Below are positions 1 to 13,668 of a stretch of 64,000 nt of DNA, one piece after another. The notes below the pieces were generated by a model, which searched no databases, was not told the DNA's origin, and was given only the letters and a program-made list of their open reading frames with translations. Location of the stretch: contig OY821614.1 in the NCBI GenBank assembly GCA_963682085.1, positions 1,798,001 to 1,862,000 of the forward strand, in the 5' to 3' direction. The stretch is from Thiodubiliella sp900128405. Its GTDB lineage: Bacteria > Pseudomonadota > Gammaproteobacteria > PS1 > Pseudothioglobaceae. A program made the position numbers and the translations under genes. The number at the start of each line of letters is the position of its first letter. Positions within the stretch are counted from its first letter, which is position 1.

Positions 1-3000
1 GACATACAGCGTATTAGCATTGTTGGTTGTAATATGGAATCAGACAACCCTACCGATAATAGCGACAGTCAATACGGCAGAAGAATGGTCGAAAAACTCA
101 ATCAATCAAACATCAAAGCCCCTGTTGCTGTTAGAAGTAGTTATGTTGCTGTTGATGAAAACGGTAAAAAACTAACTTCAAACACAGGCTCAGGCAATTG
201 GATGCACAAAGACAGTGCAGCCAAAACCATTTACAGTCTTGGTGCAACAGGTGCTGTGATTAGCAGAGTTTATAACGATGAAGGCACTTTGATTAAATAC
301 AACGGTAAGCGTTTAAATCAAGATTTGGACAATGACACAAACCCACAAGACACAGGAAATCAACAAACAGAAAGTGATAGGCAAGAACAATCAAGGGTCA
401 ATGCAGAAACAGAAGTAACCAAACAAAAACTGAATGATATTGATAAACAACAAACTAAGTTTGCCAATTCAGTTAACCCCAAGGAATCCACACCACTGAG
501 AAACCCTAACACCACCAGCACACCTAGCAACAGTAAAAGTAAAATTGCCACCACTGCTTTTAATATTCAAATTAATATCGGCAATGGCGACCACACCACC
601 TTCTTCGGCGGTTCTACCAATGTAGATGTCAAAGTTGGCAATGGCGGACACTACGCACTTATGTATGGCGATAACAATATTTTTGTCAGCATTGGTGATG
701 CAGATAATACCGATCGTTTTGTCGCCATAGGCGATTATCGTGCATTAGAAGGAGTGCAAGTTTTAATAGGCACTAAAAATGTAGTAGTCAATCACGGCAT
801 TAGAAATGACCTAATCATTGCAACAGACCCTTCCTTTCCAATGATTCCATTTGTTAACCCTTTTAACGGCTCAGCCAATATCTTAGGCTCCTTACAAGAT
901 ATGGCAGACATGAGCAACTCTGAACAAAATGCCTTATGGAGTTGGGAAAAAACCAAAAAGTTTGCAACCAGCATGAGTGCTCTAGATGCAACTAGCGATA
1001 CCGACTATAAGAAAATCTTAATGAGTGGCGGACAAAACTCAGTATCCGACAGAGGGTTAAAATACGACATAGAAATGACACTCAACAAAAAATCTAATGA
1101 ATTTATGCAGCGTGAAAGCTTGCGTCAACAAGCAAAACAAAGCTTCAAAGAAAAAGTTAGTAATTTTAGCTTAAACCTCACAATTGGCGGACAAGGCTCC
1201 GACATCCTTATCGGCAACGGTAACTTTAGCTTTATGTTCGGCGACACCTTCTCTTCTGTTTTAGACACCACCGTTGCTTCATTATTCGGCATTATGCAAC
1301 AAGGATACACCTCAGACGGACAACCCAAAACAACCTTTACTTACACACCAGCTAATGTCAAAACAAAACTGATTAACGGCATTCTCAATGGAATGGCATC
1401 CCAAGCAAAAGACACCACCTTTGGCAATATATTAGGTTACGAATACACCAATTTTGGCCGCATCTACAAAACCGCAACACAAAGCCCTGATTTATCAATG
1501 TCAGATTTATTAAAAGAACTACTTGGCACTGTATCTGACACCTTTAGCAACTCTATTCAAGCCTTGTCCGAACCAGAGCGCATTATTAACGCCCTAAGAA
1601 CAGGTACAAGTTCAATAGAAGACATGGGGAAAAATACTTTGGACGCATTGGGAATTCAAGACAAGAGTGAAGACGACGGCAACGAAGAAACAAATCAGAA
1701 CACAGGAAACACAGGTACAGACACAGGCACAGACACAGACAACAACAACACAGCCAATCAAGACGATGAAGAAAGCACAGCCTTTGGCTTTAGCGGTCTC
1801 AAATTACCTTCGCTATTCACTCTTTTCACACCAAACCTAATTGAAACACTCAGCAATTTGCCAGAATTAGCAGAAACACTATCCAATAGTATTTCTACAG
1901 ATTCTGCCAATATGGAAAACAAAGCCCTTGAACTTTTCTCAGACATTGGCTATATGTCCAATGACGGAGATTTATTCTTTAACATAGGTGCTCAAAACTT
2001 TGCATGGGGCGGCGACGGCAAAGACTTATTTGCCTTAATGGGCACCAATAACAATGTGTGGGGCGGCAAAGGCGATGATGTCGCCTATGTCATCGGCGAA
2101 GGCAATACCATTAGCGGCAACAAAGGCGACGACAGCGCAGTTTATGTAGGACAAAACCATATGTTTATTGGCGGTGAAGGTGATGATATTGGCGTAGCAT
2201 CAGGTCGATACAACACTTTGTTTGGTGGCACAGGCAGAGACCAACTCTGGGCATTTGGAGAAGGAGCTTACATTACTGGCAATGAAGGTAATGACTATCT
2301 AGTATCCACTGGTAACTATGGCAAAATTTACGGTCATACTGGCGATGATATCGGCATTTTAATTGGTGGCCACAATGTCATGAACTTAGGCAAAGGCAAT
2401 GACCATGGCAAAGTATTCGGCAATAAAAACATTGTTTATTTGCGTGAAGGCGACGATGAATTAGAAGTTGCCAGCCATCAGTCCTCTATTATGGCAGGAT
2501 CTGGCAATGATGCTTTATATATGCATAAATATTCAACTGATAACGATATTAACGCAGGGTCAGGCAATGATTTGTTGTATTTAAACGGCATAGAAAACAC
2601 CGTTAATGGTGGCACAGGTGCCGATATATTCATCATCGGAAATGACAATATATTTAGCAAAATCATCACCGATAAAGATGATTACATCGCATTTGATTTA
2701 AACAGTTATCAAGACACAATGTATTACAAAAACAATAACGACCTCTTAATCAAACACCGGTCATTAATAACACCAAATAAAACCGATACCGAACATCAAA
2801 ACGACAATACCGATGTTGACATCGCCAAGCAATATAGAGACCAAGAAGGCACCGTGTTAATTGAAGATTATTTTGCCGATACCAGCACCGAAAGTGCAAA
2901 AATTTGCATTGGCATCGACACCAACAATGAACGCTACCATTATTTAGACAAAGAACAAGTCGGCAAATTGGTTGAATATATGTCATCTTTTGACTCATTC

Positions 3001-3105
3001 GCCGACACCGAAGGAGCAGTTAATTACAAAAAAGAAGTTAATCAATTATGGTCCGAAGCCAAGGTTGGTTATAATATTCCCGAAGTTATGAAAAATTTAA
3101 TTTAA
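1..3105 (+). CDS. RTX/MARTX-like giant secreted protein, C-terminal part (5' end outside window)
   Basis: The frame is open from base 1, so the first internal ATG (34) is probably not the start and the gene begins upstream. The first residues (IQRISIVGC) resemble the end of a C80-type cysteine-protease/MARTX domain; this is a weak hint. Residues about 180-260 carry degenerate glycine-rich repeats (IGNGDHTTFFGG, VGNGGHYALMYGD) like MARTX C-terminal repeats. Residues about 655-870 hold about 12 hemolysin-type calcium-binding units (GGxGxD and variants: GGDGKD, GGKGDD, GNKGDD, GGEGDD, GGTGRD, AGSGND) spaced roughly 18-20 residues. A Thr/Asp/Asn-rich linker lies near residues 550-580. There is no Sec signal, as expected for type I secretion, whose genes are not in the window. 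The effector activity cannot be named. A small protein gene follows 23 bp downstream. Confidence 0.85.
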   Translation, partial: DIQRISIVGCNMESDNPTDNSDSQYGRRMVEKLNQSNIKAPVAVRSSYVAVDENGKKLTSNTGSGNWMHKDSAAKTIYSLGATGAVISRVYNDEGTLIKYNGKRLNQDLDNDTNPQDTGNQQTESDRQEQSRVNAETEVTKQKLNDIDKQQTKFANSVNPKESTPLRNPNTTSTPSNSKSKIATTAFNIQINIGNGDHTTFFGGSTNVDVKVGNGGHYALMYGDNNIFVSIGDADNTDRFVAIGDYRALEGVQVLIGTKNVVVNHGIRNDLIIATDPSFPMIPFVNPFNGSANILGSLQDMADMSNSEQNALWSWEKTKKFATSMSALDATSDTDYKKILMSGGQNSVSDRGLKYDIEMTLNKKSNEFMQRESLRQQAKQSFKEKVSNFSLNLTIGGQGSDILIGNGNFSFMFGDTFSSVLDTTVASLFGIMQQGYTSDGQPKTTFTYTPANVKTKLINGILNGMASQAKDTTFGNILGYEYTNFGRIYKTATQSPDLSMSDLLKELLGTVSDTFSNSIQALSEPERIINALRTGTSSIEDMGKNTLDALGIQDKSEDDGNEETNQNTGNTGTDTGTDTDNNNTANQDDEESTAFGFSGLKLPSLFTLFTPNLIETLSNLPELAETLSNSISTDSANMENKALELFSDIGYMSNDGDLFFNIGAQNFAWGGDGKDLFALMGTNNNVWGGKGDDVAYVIGEGNTISGNKGDDSAVYVGQNHMFIGGEGDDIGVASGRYNTLFGGTGRDQLWAFGEGAYITGNEGNDYLVSTGNYGKIYGHTGDDIGILIGGHNVMNLGKGNDHGKVFGNKNIVYLREGDDELEVASHQSSIMAGSGNDALYMHKYSTDNDINAGSGNDLLYLNGIENTVNGGTGADIFIIGNDNIFSKIITDKDDYIAFDLNSYQDTMYYKNNNDLLIKHRSLITPNKTDTEHQNDNTDVDIAKQYRDQEGTVLIEDYFADTSTESAKICIGIDTNNERYHYLDKEQVGKLVEYMSSFDSFADTEGAVNYKKEVNQLWSEAKVGYNIPEVMKNLI

Positions 3106-3128
3106 TAAAATAAAAAAGAGTAAAAAAT

Positions 3129-3425
3129 ATGAATAATAAAAATATGTTTGTAGATACCATCAGTGCCATTAATGTCAACAATGGCATCGTCAAAATGAAC
3201 CTAGTAGCTCAATCTTCTGAGCAACAACCAACCGATGATAACAATAACGAACCAAAATTTGACGACCTAGGACAAATCACCATGCCATTAAATGGTTTTT
3301 TGTATATGTTAAGCGTCATCGAAGGACTGATGCAAGATGACAAAATGAAAGATATGATTCAGCGTTTTCAAGAGGCTGGTATTATTCCAACTGAGAAGGA
3401 TATTGAGAAGGCTCAGGGTAAATAA
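3129..3425 (+). CDS. Small acidic protein, RTX-gene companion (paralogue of the protein at 41438)
   Basis: 98 residues, starting 23 bp after the RTX gene with an AAGAG-like ribosome site, so probably co-transcribed with it. There is no signal peptide or membrane segment. The layout is an N-terminal beta-like part (FVDTISAINVNNGIVKMNL), an Asn/Asp/Gln linker, then TMPLNGFLYMLSVIEGLMQD and a charged helical tail. It aligns by eye with the 93-residue protein at 41438-41719 (FVD/YVD, the I..N..K block, MP/LP..G...L..I...M), so the two are a paralogous family. The general shape recalls DUF3467-like small proteins, but that is only a resemblance. A role as chaperone or secretion helper for the RTX protein is inferred from position alone. 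Confidence 0.75.
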   Translation: MNNKNMFVDTISAINVNNGIVKMNLVAQSSEQQPTDDNNNEPKFDDLGQITMPLNGFLYMLSVIEGLMQDDKMKDMIQRFQEAGIIPTEKDIEKAQGK

Positions 3426-3569
3426 TTTTTTTTAAGTTAAAAAGAGATGAGCAGTTTTTTATTTACTGCACCTTAATGTAACAGAAAAGGCGATTGGCAA
3501 TTAATTACAGTCGTATCGCTGATAAAATGCGAAGTTATTAAGAATAATTGGGCTTTTTGGGATTTTCTG

Positions 3570-4910
3570 GTGAATAATACAACAACAATTTGTGCATTGG
3601 CAAGTGCTTTGGGGCAAGGTGGTATTGGCGTTGTGCGTATATCGGGTGTGCTGGCAGGTGACATTGCTCAAAAGATGTTGGGGACAATTCCTAAGGCGCG
3701 TTATGCACACTATGGTTCATTTTTTCACCAAGATGGGTGTGAGATTGATAAGGGAGTGGCGTTGTTTTTCCCTGCACCACATTCGTTTACGGGTGAGGAT
3801 GTTTTAGAGTTACAAGGGCATGGCGGTATGGTAGTAATGCGTTTGTTGTTAGAGGCCTCTATGTCATTGGGTGCGGTGGCAGCTGAACCGGGGGAGTTTT
3901 CTAAACGGGCTTTTTTGAATGGCAAGATGGATTTAGTGCAAGCAGAGGCGGTGGCAGATATCATTGATGCCAGTTCGCAACAATCGGCTCGTTCAGCGTT
4001 AAGGTCTTTGTCTGGTGAATTTTCTGATCAAGTAAATGCTTTAACTCAGGCGTTGATTGAGTTGCGAGTTTTTGTTGAAGCGACGATTGATTTTTCTGAT
4101 GAAGAGATTGATTTTTTAGCGTCAGGTGCGGTTAAGCAAAAGATTGAAAGCATTGAGCAGGATATTCAAGTCATCTTAGACGCAGCACAGCAAGGTGCGA
4201 TTTTAAGAGAAGGTTTAAATGTTGCAATTGCGGGCAAGCCAAATGCGGGTAAATCTTCTTTATTAAATGCATTAACGCAAGTGCCGAGTGCAATTGTTAC
4301 TGATATTGCAGGCACCACACGAGATGTGTTGAAAGAAACAATACACATTAATGGTATGCCGTTGAATATTATTGATACGGCAGGATTACGCACGAGTGAA
4401 GACAAAGTGGAGCAAGAAGGCATTAAAAGAGCATATTCAGAAATTGAGCAAGCTGATGTGGTATTGCTGGTATTTGATGCGCAAGATAAAATGCCAGATT
4501 TATCGATTTTGCCGAGTGGTATTGAAGACAAACCAGTATTGTTGATTAAGAATAAGGTAGATTTAACCAACGATGTTGTGGGTGTAGCACATTTAGAGCA
4601 TCAAACTCAGTTGTCAATTTGTGCCAAACACTCGAAAGGGATTGATTTGTTGAGACAAAAACTTTCAGAAATTGCGGGTTTAAGTGATACTGGTGAAGGC
4701 GTTTTGTTAGCACGAAAACGCCATATTATTGCATTAGAAGCCGCACTAACATCTGTTCGTAATGCTTTAGCACAACTTGATAATAGTGCTGTTGAACTGC
4801 TTGCTCAAGAATTACGCCAAGCTGCTCAAGATTTAGGTAGCATTACTGGTGAGTTCTCATCTGATGATTTGTTGGGTGAAATTTTTTCTTCTTTCTGCAT
4901 TGGTAAATAA
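3570..4910 (+). CDS. mnmE: tRNA uridine-5-carboxymethylaminomethyl modification GTPase MnmE
   Basis: 446 residues, full length for MnmE/TrmE. With MnmG it installs the cmnm5 group at U34 of tRNAs reading split boxes. The N-terminal tetrahydrofolate-binding domain opens with TICALASALGQGGIGVVRISG. The central G domain has the P-loop GKPNAGKSSLLNAL, switch region TDIAGTTRD, DTAGLR and NKVD. The protein ends in the family's invariant FCIGK, whose cysteine is needed for modification. The start is GTG at 3570; it puts the N-terminus where the family begins. In many gammaproteobacteria mnmE follows yidC, but here it follows the RTX unit, so the local order is rearranged. Confidence 0.97.
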   Translation: MNNTTTICALASALGQGGIGVVRISGVLAGDIAQKMLGTIPKARYAHYGSFFHQDGCEIDKGVALFFPAPHSFTGEDVLELQGHGGMVVMRLLLEASMSLGAVAAEPGEFSKRAFLNGKMDLVQAEAVADIIDASSQQSARSALRSLSGEFSDQVNALTQALIELRVFVEATIDFSDEEIDFLASGAVKQKIESIEQDIQVILDAAQQGAILREGLNVAIAGKPNAGKSSLLNALTQVPSAIVTDIAGTTRDVLKETIHINGMPLNIIDTAGLRTSEDKVEQEGIKRAYSEIEQADVVLLVFDAQDKMPDLSILPSGIEDKPVLLIKNKVDLTNDVVGVAHLEHQTQLSICAKHSKGIDLLRQKLSEIAGLSDTGEGVLLARKRHIIALEAALTSVRNALAQLDNSAVELLAQELRQAAQDLGSITGEFSSDDLLGEIFSSFCIGK

Positions 4911-4946
4911 GAGTGAAAAAGCCCTTGGTGCTACCTCCTAAAAACT

Positions 4947-6431
4947 ATGAACATTAAAACTAAATTTTATCTTTATTTTTTAATCACGATTATTTTATCG
5001 CCATTATTGTTGTATGAGTTGGTTATGGTTTTTCAAGTGTTTAATGAAGTTGATATGGCGTTTGTTTTGTTAATATTGTTGGTGTATTTGGGTTTATATT
5101 TGTCTATTCGTAAAGATTTTTTATTACCATTTAATGATTTGCAACAATGGGTATATGAATACAATATAGACCAAAGTGCGCGTTTAAGTGATACGCAAAA
5201 GACTACTTTTCAGCCCGTTGCGGTAGCGATTAATCATTTGATTGAGGAGAACCAGTATCTTTATGACGATATGGAAAATGTTTTGCAAAAACAAATTCAA
5301 CGATTGAGTCAGAAGTCTGCCTTTTTAGAAACGCTATATGGTGTCTCATCAAAACTCAATACGATGCATTCAAGTGAAGAATTGTTTGAGTATTTTTTGG
5401 ATATTTTTATGAATATGACGGGTGCTGATTCTGCCGTGGCACGGCGTTTAACTGTTGATGGGGAAATGCATTTGGTTGCACAGCGAGGTGTAATTGATAA
5501 ACAGGGACAAGTGCTTGATGTGTTGAGTAGTGATTGTTTTTGTGGTGAAGTAGCGATGGCACAAGATACTTGTGTGCAATTTAGTGTGCATACTTGTGCT
5601 AAGTGCGTAGGCAAAAAGTCTGCGACTAAAGCAAATGTTGGCACGATTTTTGTGCCACTTAGGTATCACGGCAAAACTTTAGGTGTGTTTAATTTATTTT
5701 TTGACAGCGAGCCATCACTTGCTTTTGATGAGCGTGCATTGCTTGAATCGATTGCCGAAAATATCGCTATTGCACTTGATAAAGCTCGACTTGATGAAGA
5801 AACTAAGCGAATGGAGCTTTCGCAAGAAGGCTTGTTTTTATCGCAAGAAATTCATGATTCTTTGGCGCAAACTATTTACAGTTTAAAACTGCAAGTAACC
5901 GTTTTAGATGATATGTTAAAGCAAGGTAATAAAGAAAATGCTAGGAAAAAAGTGGCCAGCTTGCAATCAAACATTACTCAAGCCAATCAAGAACTTAGAG
6001 AGTTAATGTGTAATTTTCGTGTGCCATTAGACCCTAAAGGCATTGAGACTTCGTTGGAAAATTTAGTCAATCGTTTTAAAATTGAAGAAGGTATTGCAAT
6101 TTATCTGCAAGTAGAAGGGAAATTTGACCTTGCACCAGAAGTAGAAATGCAAATTATGCGTATTACTCAGGAGGCGTTGTCTAATATTCGCAAGCATGCC
6201 AAGGCGCGTAATGTGCGAATTTTGTTTTCTGCCGAGCCACATTTTCAATTGTTAATTGAAGACGATGGCGTTGGTTTTAAAAAAATCCAATTTAATGCTG
6301 AAGTAATGGGGAATAATATCGGTATGAATATTATGCAAGAGCGAGCGACTAGAATTGGTGCACATATTGAGATTGAATCTGAAGCCGATGAAGGCACTAG
6401 AGTGATTGTAACTTTTGGAGAAAGCTTATGA
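4947..6431 (+). CDS. NarX-like sensor histidine kinase with cysteine-rich GAF domain
   Basis: 494 residues. Two membrane segments (about 8-29 and 36-54) are separated by only a few residues, so there is no periplasmic sensor like that of true NarX. A linker/coiled coil (about 60-130) leads into a GAF domain (about 135-280) with five cysteines, C197, C199, C209, C217 and C220, arranged C-x-C...C...C-x-x-C. The HisKA_3 dimerisation helix has the phospho-acceptor at H303 (QEIHDSLAQTIYSLKLQ). HATPase_c follows, with the N box near ITQEALSNIRKHA and the G box DDGVGF. The stop overlaps the next gene as ATGA, so kinase and regulator are coupled. The cysteine set could bind metal, Fe-S or sulfur species; that is inference. 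Assignment to the NarX/NreB class is firm, the signal is not known. Confidence 0.88.
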   Translation: MNIKTKFYLYFLITIILSPLLLYELVMVFQVFNEVDMAFVLLILLVYLGLYLSIRKDFLLPFNDLQQWVYEYNIDQSARLSDTQKTTFQPVAVAINHLIEENQYLYDDMENVLQKQIQRLSQKSAFLETLYGVSSKLNTMHSSEELFEYFLDIFMNMTGADSAVARRLTVDGEMHLVAQRGVIDKQGQVLDVLSSDCFCGEVAMAQDTCVQFSVHTCAKCVGKKSATKANVGTIFVPLRYHGKTLGVFNLFFDSEPSLAFDERALLESIAENIAIALDKARLDEETKRMELSQEGLFLSQEIHDSLAQTIYSLKLQVTVLDDMLKQGNKENARKKVASLQSNITQANQELRELMCNFRVPLDPKGIETSLENLVNRFKIEEGIAIYLQVEGKFDLAPEVEMQIMRITQEALSNIRKHAKARNVRILFSAEPHFQLLIEDDGVGFKKIQFNAEVMGNNIGMNIMQERATRIGAHIEIESEADEGTRVIVTFGESL

Positions 6432-7057
6432 AAGTCTATATTATTGATGATCATGCCTTGTTCCGTAATGGACTTGTTTCATTATTAGAATCTAGAAAGA
6501 TTGGTGCCAAAGCAGCATCTTCACCTGAACAAGGGCTTAGTGAAATTCCAAATTTATTGATAGATATCATTTTGCTTGACTTGCGTATGCCTAGTATGTC
6601 GGGTATTGAAGTTTTAAAAGCACTCAAAGAACAAAGCAATAAAACGCCAGTGGTAATGCTTACCACTAGTACAGATGAGAGCGATTTGCGTGATTGTTTA
6701 AAATATGGTGCACAAGGCTATTTATTAAAAGATATGGATCCAGACGAATTGGTATATGCTCTGAATGAGATAAGAATAGGTTCAATTATTGTTGCACAAG
6801 ATATGACACCTATATTGGCAAAAGTATTGCGAAATGAATTAACCGATAGTAACCCTTCTTTTGATTTATTGACGAATCGAGAAAAAGAAGTTGCTTGTCA
6901 AATCGCTGGTGGACATAGCAATAAAGTTATTGCTAGGGAATTAGGGATTTCAGATGGCACAGTGAAGTTGCATGTCAAATCTATTCTTAAAAAATTATCA
7001 CTTTCTTCAAGAGTTGAAGTTGCAGTGATGGTAACGAAAAAAAGTTATTGCAAATAA
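6428..7057 (+). CDS. NarL/FixJ-family response regulator
   Basis: 209 residues with an N-terminal receiver domain. Acidic residues D7/D8 and the phospho-acceptor D51 (LLDLRMPS) are visible, with the conserved lysine in YLLKDMD. The C-terminal LuxR-type helix-turn-helix reads TNREKEVACQIAGGHSNKVI then ISDGTVKLHVKSILKKL. It starts inside the kinase stop codon (ATGA overlap), so the pair is one operon. It presumably activates or represses promoters when phosphorylated by the upstream kinase. Its targets are unknown; the adjacent rhodanese gene suggests, but does not show, a sulfur or redox regulon. The symbol narL is withheld because the sensor lacks the nitrate-binding periplasmic region. Confidence 0.9.
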   Translation: MKVYIIDDHALFRNGLVSLLESRKIGAKAASSPEQGLSEIPNLLIDIILLDLRMPSMSGIEVLKALKEQSNKTPVVMLTTSTDESDLRDCLKYGAQGYLLKDMDPDELVYALNEIRIGSIIVAQDMTPILAKVLRNELTDSNPSFDLLTNREKEVACQIAGGHSNKVIARELGISDGTVKLHVKSILKKLSLSSRVEVAVMVTKKSYCK

Positions 7058-7074
7058 ACCCACCTTAAAATTAT

Positions 7075-7539
7075 ATGGATGATTATCAAAAATTAGTAGA
7101 ACAAGCATTAGAATCAGTAGGCGAAGTAATGCCTTGGGATTTAGAAGAAAATATTCCTGACTCTGATTTAATCTTATTAGATATTAGAGAACAGGAAGAA
7201 TTTAATAGGATGCATATTCCAAATTCTATTCACATTCCTAGAGGATTACTTGAAAGTGCTTGCGTTTGGAACTATGATGACACTATACCGATGTTAGCAG
7301 CCAGTAGAAATCAAAACATTGTGTTGATTTGTCGCTCAGGTAATCGTTCTGTGCTTGCGGCGCAAACTTTGCAGAAAATGGGCTTTGAAAATGTGCGTTC
7401 ACTTAAACTTGGTATTAAAGGCTGGAACGATAATGATTTTGAAATGCTTGATATAAAAGGCAATATTATTGATATTGACCAGGCTGATGAGTGGCTTAAT
7501 CGTGCTGTTACAGACGAAAAACGACAGCCTAATTCTTAA
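7075..7539 (+). CDS. Single-domain rhodanese-like sulfurtransferase
   Basis: 154 residues, cytoplasmic, beginning 17 bp after the response regulator. The rhodanese fold is seen from LILLDIREQEEFNRMHIPNS through the active-site loop CRSGNRS, with the catalytic cysteine at C86, to KMGFENVRSLKLGIKGW. The loop is intact, so persulfide-carrying activity is expected. An extra helix before the domain and a short acidic C-terminal tail (about 30 residues) make it longer than GlpE-type rhodaneses. Its place behind the two-component pair suggests co-regulation and a role in sulfur relay or sulfide/thiosulfate sensing; this is inference. Confidence 0.88.
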   Translation: MDDYQKLVEQALESVGEVMPWDLEENIPDSDLILLDIREQEEFNRMHIPNSIHIPRGLLESACVWNYDDTIPMLAASRNQNIVLICRSGNRSVLAAQTLQKMGFENVRSLKLGIKGWNDNDFEMLDIKGNIIDIDQADEWLNRAVTDEKRQPNS

Positions 7540-7576
7540 TTTTAATAATTAATTTTATAAAACAATAAAATAGTGC

Positions 7577-7604
7577 TTGACAGTATAATTCATCTAAGTA
7601 TAAT
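7577..7604 (+). promoter_or_regulatory. Sigma-70 promoter of the rRNA operon
   Basis: A perfect -35 box TTGACA (7577-7582) and perfect -10 box TATAAT (7599-7604) are separated by 16 bp. They lie about 200 bp upstream of the 16S start. The strength of the match and the position fit the main rRNA promoter. Confidence 0.85.
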
Positions 7605-7647
7605 AGCCACCTTTCACTGAGTAGAAAAAATTATTTCTTCAACTTAG

Positions 7648-7678
7648 TTGCTCTTTAAAAATTTATCAAACAACTTGT
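7648..7678 (+). promoter_or_regulatory. rRNA leader boxA antitermination site and 5' half of the 16S processing stem
   Basis: TTGCTCTTTA (7648-7657) is a boxA element, the Nus-factor antitermination site of rRNA leaders. Just after it, ATCAAACAACTTGT (7665-7678) is exactly complementary over 14 bases to 9358-9371 behind the 16S gene. The two arms would form the RNase III stem that brackets pre-16S RNA. Confidence 0.8.
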
Positions 7679-7802
7679 GTGGGCACTCGTACATTAAATT
7701 GTGCAAGTGCACATAAAAAACTAAAGCAATAAAGCTTTTAAAAAATTGAACGCAAAGCGCACTTATTTATAAGTGTTGCCAATGTTCTAAATAGTTAGAA
7801 TT

Positions 7803-9336
<1,534 letters not shown>

Positions 9337-9642
9337 AGAAAAGTATGAGTGTCCACAACAAGTTGTTTGATAAAAAATAAAGAAGAATGAAATAACATCT
9401 TATCTTTTGATTGTAAGAGATTTCTATTTAATAAAAAAGTACACCTAGGTTAGGAATAAAAGCTGAGGTTGGTATTTTTCTATATGTTTAATTTTCAATG
9501 CGTTTATCGCAAAGGGAGAGGGCAATATAGATATAAATTTATTTTTGCAATATTTAAAGAAGTAGAATATTTAAATAATTTATTGCTAACCTGGGCATAC
9601 TCAGTGTTTTAATATATTTTTTCTCGAAAGATAACACCATTC
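9337..9642 (+). other. 16S-tRNA spacer with 3' half of the 16S processing stem
   Basis: About 300 bp without a gene. ACAAGTTGTTTGAT (9358-9371) is the perfect partner of the leader arm at 7665-7678. The rest is AT-rich spacer; I see no ORF or other RNA in it. Confidence 0.7.
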
Positions 9643-9719
<77 letters not shown>

Positions 9720-9823
9720 AATTTTCATTTTTGATTGCGTTGTTAGCTCAGTTATTTATTAAAACAAACTTTGTTGCCTTCGCCTTACAAAAATAAAAAT
9801 TACAGTATTTGCACTGTTTTCAA

Positions 9824-9899
9824 GGGGCCATAGCTCAGCTGGGAGAGCGCTTGCCTTGCACGCAAGAGGTCGGGAGTTCGATCCTCCCTGGCTCCACCA
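9824..9899 (+). tRNA. tRNA-Ala (TGC)
   Basis: 76 nt with an encoded CCA end. The acceptor GGGGCCA pairs with TGGCTCC (one G-T pair), the anticodon is TGC in CTTGCACG, and the T arm is GAGTTCGATCC. It follows tRNA-Ile in the spacer as in most gammaproteobacteria. Confidence 0.97.
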
Positions 9900-10386
9900 C
9901 ATTGTTTTTGCTTTTGCAAAAAAAAACTAAGTTTTCATTTTTTTAAAAACTTAAATAAAGTCATATCGTGATTTTATTTAAGTTTTTATACCACGCTTAC
10001 GAGTGTGGAGCTCTTTAACAATTTAATACATGAAGTAAAGTTTGTAAATATACAATATAACAACGCGAAGACTGTTGTGATGACAGTTTTCATTGGTGTA
10101 TTGCATTGACACAACAATTTCAAAAAATATGGATTCTCATCGGTGGTATAAAAACCGCCAATGAAATAAAAAAGAATTCACCGATTGTGATTTATCGCAA
10201 TTTGTGACTTCAAGGTGAAATACGAAATCATACAACACCAAGTTACAAGACTTTGGATTTTGTTTATTTGTAAAGAGTTTTTGAGTTCTTGAAGATATTT
10301 AGTTTTTCTAAATAACCAATTGAACAAAAAAACAACCTAACAAATAGATAAAAGTTAAAGTTATAACAGATACTTTGGGGTTATAT
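9900..10386 (+). other. tRNA-23S spacer with second boxA
   Basis: About 490 bp with no gene. GCTCTTTAACAATT (10010-10023) is a second boxA ahead of 23S. TAAAGTTTG (about 10036-10044) is complementary to CAAACTTTA behind 23S (about 13352-13360), which may be part of the 23S RNase III stem. An imperfect hairpin is suggested around 10138-10165 (TCATCGGTGG / CCGCCAATGA). No ORF is evident. Confidence 0.6.
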
Positions 10387-13279
<2,893 letters not shown>

Positions 13280-13503
13280 TAACACCCAAATTATTTGAGT
13301 GAATCTGTAATTTTTGTGTTGATGTGTCATGCAATACACTGAGTAAGTGTGCAAACTTTATAAATGTATTTAATTGTTATATCTTCTGGTTAGTGATAAC
13401 CAAGGTATAAAAACTTTTTAATTTGTTTTGTGTAAGATTTAAAGCTAAGACTAGAGGTGATTATTACCCTAAGTCTTGTTAAATCTCAAAAAACAACCAG
13501 TTT

Positions 13504-13620
13504 GCTTAGTGACAATAGCGAGTGTGACCCACCTGATCCCATACCGAACTCAGAAGTGAAACCACTTAGCGCCGATGGTAGTGTGGGGTCTCCCCATGTG
13601 AGAGTAGGACATTGCTAGGC
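13504..13620 (+). rRNA. rrf: 5S ribosomal RNA
   Basis: About 117 nt. Contains CCACCTGATCCCATACCGAA, GAAGTGAAACCACTTAGCGC and GGGGTCTCCCCATGTGAGAG. The terminal stem TGCTTAGTGAC / (G)ACATTGCTAGGC is weak but recognisable. Located about 225 bp after 23S. Confidence 0.95.
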
Positions 13621-13630
13621 TTTAATTTAA

Positions 13631-13668
13631 AAATACCCCAGACATCTTTTGATGCTGGGGTATTTTTT
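13631..13668 (+). terminator. Rho-independent terminator of the rRNA operon
   Basis: AAATACCCCAG... and ...CTGGGGTATTT form a stem with one bulged base, followed by a T run. It sits 10 bp after 5S. Confidence 0.92.

Noticed and set aside
4166..4570. 134-residue minus-strand frame inside mnmE
   Set aside because: Shadow of the GTPase domain; composition and position give no sign of a gene.
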